This document shows, one piece after another, positions 20,978 through 31,969 of a stretch of 64,000 nucleotides of DNA. A program made the position numbers and the translations under genes. The stretch is from positions 89,866,877 to 89,930,876 of the forward strand of contig CM048840.1 of assembly GCA_026545765.1 (NCBI GenBank), read 5' to 3'. The notes beneath the pieces were generated by a model. It was not told where the DNA came from. It saw only the letters and a list, made by a program, of their open reading frames with translations, and made no database searches. This DNA comes from Plantago major. Its lineage: Eukaryota > Streptophyta > Magnoliopsida > Lamiales > Plantaginaceae. How positions within the stretch are numbered: position 1 is the first letter of the stretch; each line of letters starts with the position of its first letter.

Positions 20978-23900
20978 ATGGCCTCCAAGAACTCTTCAAC
21001 ACAGAAATCCCAAACCTCCACTGGTACTGCTGAAAAGCAAGCACCAGAGTTGGTTATTGTAAACAACCGACTGGTAGGAGTTTTTAATCCTGACCATTGG
21101 ACTTCAAATCACAGAATGATTTGGGGTGGTGCCATGGTTGAGGAATACCTCTCTGCTGCAATAGAAAACCAAACCGATAGAAAATTGATTCTTGACATGC
21201 TTGAAAAGGCACAAATCAAGGGTTTTCTATCTGCTCGCCCAAGTGGAATTTCATCACTCGATGTGTTGGAATTTTACAACAACTCAGATTATTTTACGTG
21301 TTTCAAGGCCTTTGAAATAGTGTCTACCAAAACCTTAGTCCAAGGAAAGGAAATCCTTCTGGACTTAACAACTTTCTGTAAGTTGTTTGAGTTTCAAAAT
21401 CTTGGAAAGGATTTTGAAATAAACACCAAGGATGATGAACTCCTTGAAGGTGTTAAAGAACTTTACGATGGCGTGTGATCTTGAAAATCGATACACCCAC
21501 CGAGTTCAAGCTTCGACATCCGGACGGACATCTGTTGGTTCCGGGATGTCTTGGCTTGCATTCTTCACAGATGCTTTGATGGTCTACAAGGAGGTCTTGA
21601 CGGATAAGCCAAGAACGATGGATCATGATGTTCTTGCAGAATCAACAAGACAAAAGTTGGAAAACCCTTTTAAGCGGGGAAAGTACTTTCAAGTTTGTGA
21701 AGAAGATTCAAGGCTTGAGCCTAAGATTGTCAAAGGACTAGCTGAGCCAAAGGCCACGATAGGCTATGGTGCGAAGATATGCTACTTCTTTGGAAAAGCT
21801 TGGCATTGAGCTCAGAGAGGCAATTTGAAATAATAGCCAACAGTAACCTACTCTATAAATATGAGTATACAAATTTGATGAAAAAGGTTACTGGGTCCCA
21901 GAAAGGTTCTAAGAAGCGAAAGTCTGAAAAGGTATCTAAAGAAAAGGTTGCGACCAAGAAGCCCAGAACTTCAAGAAAGAAGTCTGCTGGCAAATTAGAA
22001 GACACACCCAAAGAGGTTGTCAATTCTCAGTTATCTACAAGCATGGCAGATGAACTCATCATTGCTGCAAAAGAGTTATAACTACTGAACAAGTAGACTC
22101 AGCAAGAGAAAGTGCTTTCAGAAATGTTGCGACTAATGCAGAAAGCCTTGCTGATGAACTAAGAAATGCTGCCAAAAGTGGTGAAAAGCACCAAGCCCCA
22201 TCTGCAGAAACCGCAGGAATAATGGACCAATCAGTTCCCAATGCTGATGAGAGCTCTGACGATGAAGATGATGAACTAGTCATCTCTCATGTCCTAGAAA
22301 GAACAAAGAGGGCTAAGGTTCTTGAAGCGATGGCGGTGGTAAGGTATCAAGAAGAACCTACACCACAGGTTGCTGAACCTATAGCAAAGGTTGTTGGTGC
22401 AAACACATCATCAGGGAATGTTTCTCTTGCACAACCTCAGAAAGCCCTGATGAGTGGTATTTTAAATCGGCGGATCTTGATGGAAACGCCACAACTAAAA
22501 ATCTGGAAGAACATTCTACTGATCAATCCTCTGCTTCCAGACAACCACAACGACCACAAACACAACAACCACAACAGCCACAAGTGGTTGATGAAATGGT
22601 AAATGAACTCCATTTCAAATTACCAGCAATACAGTATGCTGAAGAAAATCCTGCAAATGAGCAGGTTCCCCAACTCACTGAGAGGGATCAAACTGAGACA
22701 TCTACTCAGAATGATCAACCAGGGGAGGCAACTGAGTTGCATACTCAGGAAAGGTGTGAAGTACCAGAAACTTCAAACAAAGAAAGCTGACCGGGACAAG
22801 ACGACCAATGTATAGAAAGGTCACAAGTTCCAGAGACCAATCAGCCTGAAACTGCTCAGGTAAATGACTGGTTTAACTCTTACCTTGTGAAAAATTTTAT
22901 ACTTATAAATCTTGTTACCTCATAAGAATTTCTTTGTTACAGGCTGAGTTAGAAACACAAACACAAGAGGAAGCTGAAAAGCTTACCTCAGAAACTGAAA
23001 AGGAGGTTCCCTCAACCTCGTCTCTTAAGAAATCTGAGCCTGAACCACAGGTAACTTTTTGATTCTTAAGATGACATGTTTCAGTGAAATGTTTATGTGC
23101 TTATTCATTTAAAATGTTTCTAACAGGCTCCAACTGTGATGGAAGAAGATAAGGCAGAAATGCCAGAGACAAACCGAGAGACCAACAAGATTTCTGAAGA
23201 ACACATCACTGAGCCTTCTAGCATGAAGGTATATGACAAATCTAGTGATAAGTATTCTTCATCTTGGGTTATCTTATATATCTTCTAAAAATATTCAATA
23301 CTTTCTACTCACAGGCTCAATCAGAAGTAGAAGTGGAAGGGGACAAAGTTGAGACATCCCCTGCACCTATGGAAATTGATGAGGCATCAAGGCCTTCATC
23401 ACAAGAAAAGATTCCAGAGACTGCACAAGTCTCTGAGAGACAAATATCTGAGCCTCCCATGGAGGTAATTGACCACTCAGATATCTGACTTGTCACTTAA
23501 AGTTTTTCTTGATAAAATTTCCTAAGTATTGTGATACTTTTTAACTCTCAGGTTCAAGAAAGAAAGGTTGATGAGGACCAGACTTCCAAGTCTCCACCTC
23601 ACAACAAGATATCTGAGACACCAATTGTCTCAGTAGAACAAGTCTCTGAGCCTGAAGTACTTACTCAGGTAACCCAGAAACTAAACTACACTTCTACTCA
23701 GATATCTACAAAAGTTTTGAAGCTCACTCAAAACTCTTTCTTTCAGGCTCAAACAGATGCAAAGCAGGTTCCCATTGAAGAGACAAGGGACCTATTTCAC
23801 TTCTTCAAAGCTCACACCCTGCCAAAGCATATTCAATGTTTCAAAAAATGGCAGAAGTTAAGGTGCTCTGATCTCTCTGAAATATTGAGAATCACAGATC

Positions 23901-26550
23901 AACCAATCAGACGAGCACGAGCTCTTGACTTGGAGACATATATCCATGCAATGTTCCCTATCGAACAATACACAGTTGTGACCTTATTGCATAAGGATTT
24001 CTCCAAAGAAGTGGCGCATAGTTTGATACATGCCTTCGAACAGGCAGATGGTCAGACAAGATTACAGATGGCATTCAAGCGATCACCGCCCCACTACGCA
24101 ATTTATACCTTCTGAACAAGAAGAAGTTAATGGGCAGAAGATCACTATCCCGGAAGTGATCAGTCTTGTATCTGAAGATGATGAGGAGGAAGAAATGAAT
24201 GAAAATTACTTTGATGAACCTCCCATTGACCATCACCAAAAGGATGATAATGAAAAAAAGGATGATGATGATGCCCCTGCACCAGGGACCGGAGGAATTT
24301 CACAGAGAAACAATGCCTCAGCTGCTGAAAAGCAAACTGAGAAGACTTCACAGAAATCTCCGTCTTCATCACCTCAGAAATCTACTCATCCATCTTCCCA
24401 ACACGCAGTTACTACTGAACAAGTAGTTGAGCTCTCTGAAGAAACCAATCAGAAAATATTAAACACTCAAACCAGAAGTGCTCAACTCAGACAACTGTTG
24501 GAAGAAGAACAACAGCTCCATCTTCAATTGGAAGATCAAATAGCTAAATCCAAAGACAAGCTTGATCAACTACAAGATCAATACTTAGAAGAAATGATTG
24601 CATATTCTGAGGTTAAAGAGCTACGGGATGCTGTGCATGATATCACCAAAGAACTCGATACTGAAGAAGTATCTGAAGACAAGCATGATGCTAAGGCTGC
24701 ATCATCTTCAAAAGAAGTACCATCCTCCTCCCAGAAAGGAAAGAAACCAATCTCTGAGATGGTTGCTGGACTCGATACAATCGATGAAAATGTCCAAGAG
24801 GATGAAGATCACTGGGCTGATTACTCAGATGATGAAGAAGACAAGACTTTGGCAGAACACGCAATGAACATTTAGCGGTTTCTCACTTGAAAAGGAAGCT
24901 GATTGCTCCTACAATATTCAACAGACTGCTAAACGTCCACTCCCATGAATATATGAACAGATACCAAGTACTGGCTCATCTGAAAAAGGAGATGTCTTCA
25001 CAGAACAAGGAAGTAATTGCCTCCGTCCCCTCTGAAATGAGAAAGTTCGCTGAGCTCATCACTCAGAGAACAACTAGCATAGTCATTTCTCAGAATGATC
25101 TGGGAATGATAAGGGACGATGATGCGTCTTTAGCTGAAAACGCTTTTCAAGAGGCAAGTTACACTGCTGAAAAAGTAGATGCCATCCTAGGCCCATTGGC
25201 AGAGCTCACTGATAAGGACAACGGACTTATCAAGCAAAATCAGGAGCTCAAAGCCGAACTTCAGAAGTTGGTCACTGCCTATAATTATCTACAAGGGCAC
25301 TTCAAATCTCTCTCAGATTCCTTTATGAGACTGAGTCAGCCAACAATGACTAAGGGGGAAAGAATGTACAAATTCGGACCTCGAAGTCAGGGGGAATGGG
25401 AAGAAGGAGAAGAAAACAAGAAGAAATCTGGAGCTGGTGCGGCTCAGAAAGGAAGAAGAAAAACTTCCACACCACTCGTAATCAATGAACCCTCCTCAAG
25501 CCAAGCTGCTTTGCAAATAGTAGCTGCTTCCCAGAAACCTACTGAAGGAACCAAAATGATAACAAGGGCCATGGCACAGAAACCTCCAAGGAGTACCAAG
25601 GCTCCAAGGAGAAGACAAGTTAAAGGGATTGATGAATCTTCTGAAGAAGAAGAAGAAGGTCAAATCAAGTCCTGTGGCAATGAAGAAGGTCAGAAACTCT
25701 CACAAGATCTAATCTTGATGATGATGAGGAAACTGATGAAGATGAAGCTCCTCTTCACAGAAAAAGGAAAATTGAAAGCCTAACTGAGCCCATAGCAGCT
25801 AAAACACCCTCTGGAAATACCAAGTCTATCCAGGGTGGTGGTTCTTCAAGCAACAACCCCAAAGAGAATTCAAGACAGAGAAGGAACAGACTGAGAGCTG
25901 AGCAAAGACAAAGTCAACTTCCACTCAAGCCAGAAGAAGCCAAAATAGAGTACTTGAAGTATGACAATGATTCCTCTGTCTACAGGTGCATCAATTAGAA
26001 AAATGGCTATTGGATTCTGGAACTTAAGCATCTATTGGTAAATTCAAGATTTCCAGAACCAATCCATAAACAATTTATGGCATGGAGAAAGGATAAGCCA
26101 ATCTTGATCAACACCAATCACATTAAAGCCTGGTTGGATTTTGAAGTTGTCAAGAGAACTGAAGCCATGAGAAAGGACCTCTCTGATGAATGTCCATATG
26201 GAAAGCCAGATGATGTGCACAGAATTCTGAATATCACAGGAACAGGCACAAGAGCAAGACTCGCTGTGGAACCCTATGAGTCGTTCTATCTAACTGAAGT
26301 TCAATACAAGGGTGACATCAGATATCTGAAGATGATCTACGAATACTTCAAGTTTTCAGATATCAGAATAGAGCATGCCTGGAAGTGGGGAAAGTACCTA
26401 TGGGTCAAACATTTTGCCAAGAAAAATCCTACCAAAACCTACAAAGAGGTCTGTGGATTTGCCAGAGACACAGAGATGCTCGTCAGAACTCTTCTCTATG
26501 ATTATTCTGATGACATCAAAAGGTTTGGAGATAGGAAATTTGCAGACTGA
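20978..26550 (+). pseudogene. B ORF3: long extra gene of unknown function
   Basis: I do not recognise this protein. N-terminal domain (about 21040-21470): FNPDHWTSNHRMIWGGAMVE, EKAQIKGFLSARPSGISSLDVLEF and GKEILLDLTTFCKLFEF, a globular pattern reminiscent of the poorly characterised plant transposon-associated proteins. Next come a Lys/Ser/Thr-rich stretch (nuclear-signal-like KKPRTSRKKS near 21953), an acidic part, the short exon-like modules (22860-23746), and a conserved helical block (23747-24110; FKKWQKLRCSDLSEI). The distal part has an acidic linker, a strong coiled coil (about 24430-24700), a second helical segment (24890-25330), a basic Arg/Lys stretch, and a conserved C-terminal domain (about 25970-26550; YWILELKHLLVN, DDVHRILNITGTGTRA, EHAWKWGKYLWVKHF). 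No signal peptide or membrane anchor is visible, so it is not an obvious envelope. Copies exist in C, D and F. Broken in several places. Confidence 0.7.
22860..23746 (+). other. Array of short intron-like spacers and exon-like modules in B ORF3
   Basis: Five GT...AG segments of 83, 76, 86, 87 and 78 bases separate modules of 108, 102, 150 and 117 bases, all multiples of three. Each spacer begins GTA and ends in a pyrimidine-rich CAG. All junctions fall between codons (phase 0). Modules begin GCT or GTT, end CAG, AAG or GAG, and encode related Glu/Ser/Pro-rich text with VSExQ-SEP and ETxxVS strings. Spacers at the same places with the same ends are visible in D, and one in C. Splicing of downstream genes is known in other plant LTR elements; for this family it is inferred. 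Confidence 0.7.
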
Positions 26551-26938
26551 TCCACAGAAACACTGTTGAAGACTTGAAGAGTTGAAGACTTGAAGACTAG
26601 TTTATTAGGATGTTTACTTGGAGCTTGGTTACTCCTGTTGTCCTAATTTACTATGTAGTTTTTGTATTTTTGCTGACTGAGCTTAACTGTTTTATGTATT
26701 GAAGTTATCTGTAATCTTTATTTGTAACTTATCTGAAGAACTTACTCTCAGATAGTATTCTATAAAAGATAACTTGTCAGCAAAGATCACACCTTGTGAT
26801 TTGGTTGATGTCTACTTTCTGCACTTAATTAAATTAATTTGAAGATCTTAAGAAAAGATTAAGTGTTGGATTGTTCACTCATCCAGATTTGTAATAGGTA
26901 AAGATAGTCATCGTTGACTGATCAAAAAGGGGGAAATT
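26551..26938 (+). other. B 3' untranslated region and polypurine tract
   Basis: Noncoding. Repeated 'gaagacttgaaga' units at 26565-26600 follow ORF3. The polypurine tract 'aaaaagggggaaatt' (26924-26938) abuts the 3' LTR. The same end, 'ttgatcagtcaacgatgac' in reverse, borders the LTRs of C, D and F. Confidence 0.75.
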
Positions 26939-28679
26939 TGCTGGGAAATTTGTTGGGAAATTTCTTGAGAAATTTGTTAGGAATTTTGTTAGATATTTTG
27001 TTAAGAATATCTGTTTAGTTCTGATCAGCAACATGATGACTTATCTTAGTCTCAGAAAGGTGATTAGTACTCTTGGTTCACTTGAACATTGTAAAAGAGG
27101 AAACCCACTAAATATGATAGTCTAGTTAATCTTGTATAGGATGTTAGGTCTCAAAATGTAATTTTTATTTTATCAAGAGAAGACCAAGAAGAAGACATCC
27201 AAGCAGAACAAGCTCAACGACATTGAAGACTTGAAGAAACTGCACAAGATTGCTGAAACTGTTGTTCAGATACCTTAGCCAGATATCTTGAAGACACGAA
27301 TAGTTTCAAACAAACTGTGTCACAAGAGATATCTGAGAAATAAGAGACATATCTGAAAACAAGGAAAGTGTCCACAGATATCTATTCTCAGATACCTTGA
27401 GCATTAACCACATTTCTGAAAAAGAAATATATATATTGCAAACAAAGTTGTTTCAATAAATAAGTGGTATCTGACGATTGAAGATAAGGACGTGCAAAGA
27501 ATCAGACAACACTAGTCTCTGATACAAAGCATAGTTCCGTTGACACTACAGGACAAAAAGTATAGTACAATGCATTTAATGCACGGACAGAGATGTCTGA
27601 ATAAAAGCAACGGCAGCTTTTGAAGAAGAAGACAAAACCTGCTACAGTACTATACACAGATATCAATAGTTTGAATTTGAGCCTAACGGATACTATTCAA
27701 ACGGCACTCAAATTCATCTATAAATATCAACACTTAGACTGCTTGAGAAGACACCTTAGACACACGACATAACTTGAAAACGCTGAACGTCTTATTCTCT
27801 CAAAGCAAATTACTTATCCTCAAAGCTTTATGTTGCGACCAAAGATTTTGATCTTGAGTAACACTGAAGTTCTAAGTGTCCTGATCCTAAACAAGCAAAG
27901 CTATCTGTGAAGGAGTTGAATCAAAAGATCAACTATATGAGATTCATTCTCTTTAACAGATATCATAAGACTTGGGTCAGTAAAATCGAACAAGATACCA
28001 TATGCTGTAAAGTGTATTAAGTACCTTGATTCACAGAGCTATCTGAATAACTGAATAAGTTATTAAAGAAGCTCATCTGACAACTCAAACCAAAACCAAC
28101 ACCATAATCAAGTGGAGTATGTGAAGTACTTAGTTTGAAAAATCAGGGAATAACTCCAAGGTTACCGGAGTATAGGAAGTACTTGATTTGGGAAACTAAG
28201 GAATAACTCCAAGGTTATTGAGTATAGGAAGTACTTAGCTTGGGAAGCTAGGGAATAACTCAAAGGTTTCTGAGTACAGGAAGTACTTGGCTGTGAAAGC
28301 CGGGGAACAACTCAGGGGGAACATTTGGTTGGGAACCAATTGTTAAGAATCTTAGAATAGGTTTATTGTAAGGTGAACTCAATTATCTGTTCTAGTGAAT
28401 TCTAGGTCTCTGATAGACCGAAGTGGATTAGTTGGAGGATTACGCCACCTCCAGATACCACTATACTTGCTGTGTTATTTACCTTTCTGTATTTACATTT
28501 CAGCAACACACACACACATTAACTGTTTCTGCACTTATCTTTATTAAGTCTTCCGCGCTCTGATTCTAAGTATCAGATATCTATTCAGATATCTGAGAAA
28601 TAGTTTTTATCGACAAAAGTTTTAAAAGACTATTCACCCCCCCCTCTAGTCTTTTACTTTGCCGTTATCTGGACCAACA
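26939..28679 (+). repeat. B 3' LTR
   Basis: 1741 bases, starting TGCTGGGAAATTTGTTGG and ending GGACCAACA. It is colinear with 12558-14289 and carries the same TATA box (27719-27726), inverted repeat, leader repeats and C-loop (8 C). It is followed by the TTATT duplication at 28680-28684. Confidence 0.95.
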
Positions 28680-30044
28680 TTATTAATCGAATTCGTTCAT
28701 CAGCCATACACAATCGGATTCCTTATGAATTGTTATATAATAAACCTGTTGATTATTCTTATATGCATATTTTTTGGCACATTATGCTATGCCAATACTA
28801 TTGACACAAACACATACAAATTTGCTATTAAATGTGCTTTCTTAGGCTATCCTATTGGTGTTAAAGGCGATAAGGTGTTGGATTTGATTACTGGTAATGT
28901 TTTTCTCTCTAGGGATGTTGTTTTTGAAGAATCAATTTTTACTTTCAAATCAATCAATTCTTCACAAAATTCTGCTGATCACAATTCTCATATTGACATT
29001 TTTAATTCTGATTTGTCTAGTCCTTCTATTGTTTTACCAATTCATTCTACTAATTCTCAGCCTCACTCACCTAATTCTGATGTGTTAATTTCTGGCAATA
29101 ATGGAGTGTCTGATCATGCTACTATTACTTCTATTCCTGCTGATTCTTCCCATGATTGTGATTCTTCACCTGTTGTTTCTCCTAATTCTGATATTTCTTC
29201 TGATAATGTTCTACTTAGGATATCTGGTAGGACAGAACCATGTCTTCTCATTTGAAAATTTAGGATTGTGTTTTGCCCCCTTCTTTACAGCATGATAAAC
29301 ATGATTCTACAATAAATGCAGTTTATTTCTACAGATTATCATTATCCCATTTCTAATCATTTGTCTATATCTGGTTTATCGAATTCCCATGCTTGTTTTA
29401 TAGCTCAGATCTCACATATTACTGAGCCAACTACTTATAAACAAGCCATGAAATCTAAGGAGCAAAGAGAGCTAGAAGCTCTTGAGAAGAATAATACAGG
29501 GATCCTGACCTCTTTGCCTACAGGGAAGAATAGAGATGGTTGTAAGTGGATTTATAAAGTCCAGTATAAATTTGATGGTAGTATAGAAAGATATAAGGCT
29601 AGGTTCGTTGCTAAGAGTTATACTCAAGAAGAATGATTGGATTTCTTTGAAACCTTCTCACCTGTCACTAAGCTTACAACTGCTAGAACTATCCTTGCTC
29701 AAGCTGCTGCTAAAAATTGGTATATACATCAATTAGATGTTAATAATGCCTTTTTGCATGGAGATTTGCCAGAAGAGGTTTTTATGGTGCCTCCTCTGGG
29801 TCTGCATAATCCTAATAATCTTGTTTGCAGGTTAACAAAAAGCATTTATGGCCTTAAATAGGCATCAAGGCAATGGTTTAGTAAGCTAACTTCTTGTATG
29901 TTGGCTTTTGGTTATGTGCAGTCCAAGTCTGATACATCTTTATTTGTTAAGATTGAGAATAATTCTTTTACAGCTTTAGCTGTTTATGTTGATGATATCA
30001 GTTTGGCTGGTAATGACATGAGTGAGATAGATAGAGTTAATACT
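28680..30044 (+). mobile_element. Copia element A, right visible part (integrase end, reverse transcriptase)
   Basis: Resumes after the second TTATT with the integrase C-terminal text (RIPYELLYNKPVDYSYMHIF, LGYPIGVKGDKVLDL). A Ser/Asn/Asp-rich linker follows (28950-29220), then reverse transcriptase: [51 protein letters not shown] (about 29720) and YVDDISLAGND (about 29985). It stops where the 3' LTR of element C begins at 30045. RNase H and the 3' LTR of A are not in the window and should lie beyond the nested C/D/F block. Broken in several places. Confidence 0.85.
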
Positions 30045-31566
30045 TGTTAGTCCAGATAACTAGAGGGGCGGGGGGGGGGGGGGGTGAATAGTCTCTTAAA
30101 ACTTTTGTCGATAAACACAGTTTCTCAGATATCTGTGAAGATATCTGATACTTAATTTCAGAGAGCGGAAGACTTTCTGTGATAAGTGCACGTGCTCATC
30201 CGAGTAAAAGTGTGTAAATACTTAACAAGATGAATAAAGCAAGGTAAATGCAGTAAGTAAATAACATAGCAAATTATAGTGGTATCTGAAGGTGGCGTAA
30301 TCCTTCAACTAATCCACTTCGGCCTTTCTCAGACCTAGAATACACTAAGATAGATAAATGAGGTACCCTTACAAATATCCTATCTCTCGATTCCTGCAAC
30401 ACTTGGTTCCCAACCAAATGTTTCCCCCTGAGTTGTTCCCCAACTATCTGACCAAGTACTTCCTCTACTCAGAAACCTTTTTGAGCTATTCCTTAGTTTC
30501 CAAAACTAAGTACTTCCCGTGCTCAGTGACCTTGGAGTTGTTCCTTAGTTTCCAAAACTAAGTACTTCTTGTACTCTACTCCAGTTGGTGTGTGGTTGAA
30601 GTAGTTTGTCAGGTGAGCTTCTTTATAACTTACACAGTTATTTCAGAAAGCTCTATAGAATTAAGATTACTTAAACTTCACAATGTATGGTAACTTGTTC
30701 TTTACCGACCCAAGTCGTTGTTAAATGTTCTAGAGAATGAATCTCAGATACTTGATCTTTTGATTCAACTCCTTTACAGGTAGCAATGCTTGTTAAGGAT
30801 CAGGACACTTAGAACTTGTATACTACTTAGAGTTCTAGAGCTTTAGTCGCAACATAAAGCTAGAAGGTAAGTATTAAGAAAGCTTGTATGCTTGAGAGAT
30901 CACTTGAAGATATTTAGTAAGTTGTAGTTTCAATGTGAGTTAAAGTTGTAAGTAAGTTCTTGGTGTGGTTTCAAGCATTCTAAGTGGTGATACTTATAGT
31001 TGAATTTGAAGCCATTTGAATAGTATCCGTTAGGCTCAATTCAAATTCAAGCTATTGATATCTGTATATAGTACTGCAGAGTTCTTTTTCTTCTTCCTGA
31101 GAGACTTCTGCTTTTGTGCAGACATTTCTGTCCGAGCAATAAATGCATTATACTATATTTGTCCTGTTGTCTCAATGGATACGTGAAGCTTTCTGAGACT
31201 TGACACATTCCTTACTCAGTACACTTGCGTTCTCAGATATCCTTTGAGTAACTTGTTTAATCAAAACACTTGTTGACTCACATAGGTATCAGAGGAGACT
31301 TTTCTACTTAGTCTTTAGCAATCATGAGCAAACTTCAGTCTTCTGGAAATTAGTTCCTTTGCTTGGATGCTTCCTTCTTGGTCTTCTTCAAATAGGTAAA
31401 AAATTACATTCAGAGACCTAACATCCTATACAAGATTTGCTAGAATAACATACTTAGTGATTTTCCTCTTTTACAATGTTCAAGTGAACCAAGAGTACTA
31501 AGCACCTTTCTGAGCTAAGATAAGTCATTAGGTTGCTGATCAAAATCTAAACAGATATTCCTAACA
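30045..31566 (-). repeat. C 3' LTR
   Basis: 1522 bases; on the minus strand it runs TGTTAGGAATATCTG ... GTTATCTGGACTAACA. It contains the family's leader repeats, a long C homopolymer near the terminus (15 C plus a short run) and an inverted repeat TTGAATTTGAA/TTCAAATTCAA next to the promoter region. It is followed by 'aatttccccctttttg' (31567-31582), the polypurine tract in reverse. Confidence 0.85.
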
Positions 31567-31969
31567 AATTTCCCCCTTTTTGATCAGTCAACGATGACTA
31601 TCTTTAAAGTCCTATTAAAACAAGGAAGAGGAAACAATCCAACACTTAATCATTTCTTATGATCTTTTCAATTCATTTAATTAAGTGCAGAAAGTAAACA
31701 TCAACCAAATCACAAGGTGTGATCTTTGCTGACAAGTTATCTTTTTATAGATTGATATCTGAGAGTAGGTTCATCAGATATGTTACAAGGAAAGTTCAGG
31801 GATAACTTTTACAATGAATAAAACACATTTCAGTACAATCAGCAAAATCACAAAAAAAAAAACAACTTAATAAAATAGAACAACAGGAGTAACCAAGCTC
31901 TAAGTGAACATTCTAAATGACAACTCTTCAAAAACACTTTAGGTTCTCAGCAACCTCAAGTCTTCAGCA
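31567..31969 (-). other. C polypurine tract and 3' untranslated region
   Basis: Noncoding; equivalent to 26551-26938 of B in reverse. It includes an A-rich run near 31852-31863. No gene is seen. Confidence 0.6.

Larger units (their letters stand above)
12558..28679 (+). mobile_element. Element B: 16.1-kb Sirevirus-like Ty1/Copia element with an extra ORF3
   Basis: Structurally full length: 5' LTR 12558-14289, primer site, gag, pol in Copia order (protease, integrase, reverse transcriptase, RNase H), hairpin array, long extra ORF3, polypurine tract and 3' LTR 26939-28679, bounded by a perfect 5-bp TTATT duplication. Protease DSGCGKHMTG, the coiled-coil gag extension and an extra gene after pol fit the Sirevirus (SIRE/Maximus) lineage. 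By eye the first ~540 aligned LTR bases differ at about 14 positions, roughly 2-3 percent, consistent with an insertion in the order of one to two million years ago at usual plant LTR rates. The coding part is broken in about a dozen or more places. At 16 kb it is far longer than the 5-10 kb usual for Copia elements, almost entirely because of ORF3. Confidence 0.9.

Noticed and set aside
20978-26550. Reading ORF3 as a classical envelope gene
   Set aside because: No signal peptide, fusion peptide or transmembrane anchor can be seen; position alone is not enough.
28105-28320. Possible CRISPR-like or satellite array from the 'aggaagtactt' units
   Set aside because: Units are few, imperfect, without constant spacers, and are part of the LTR in all copies.
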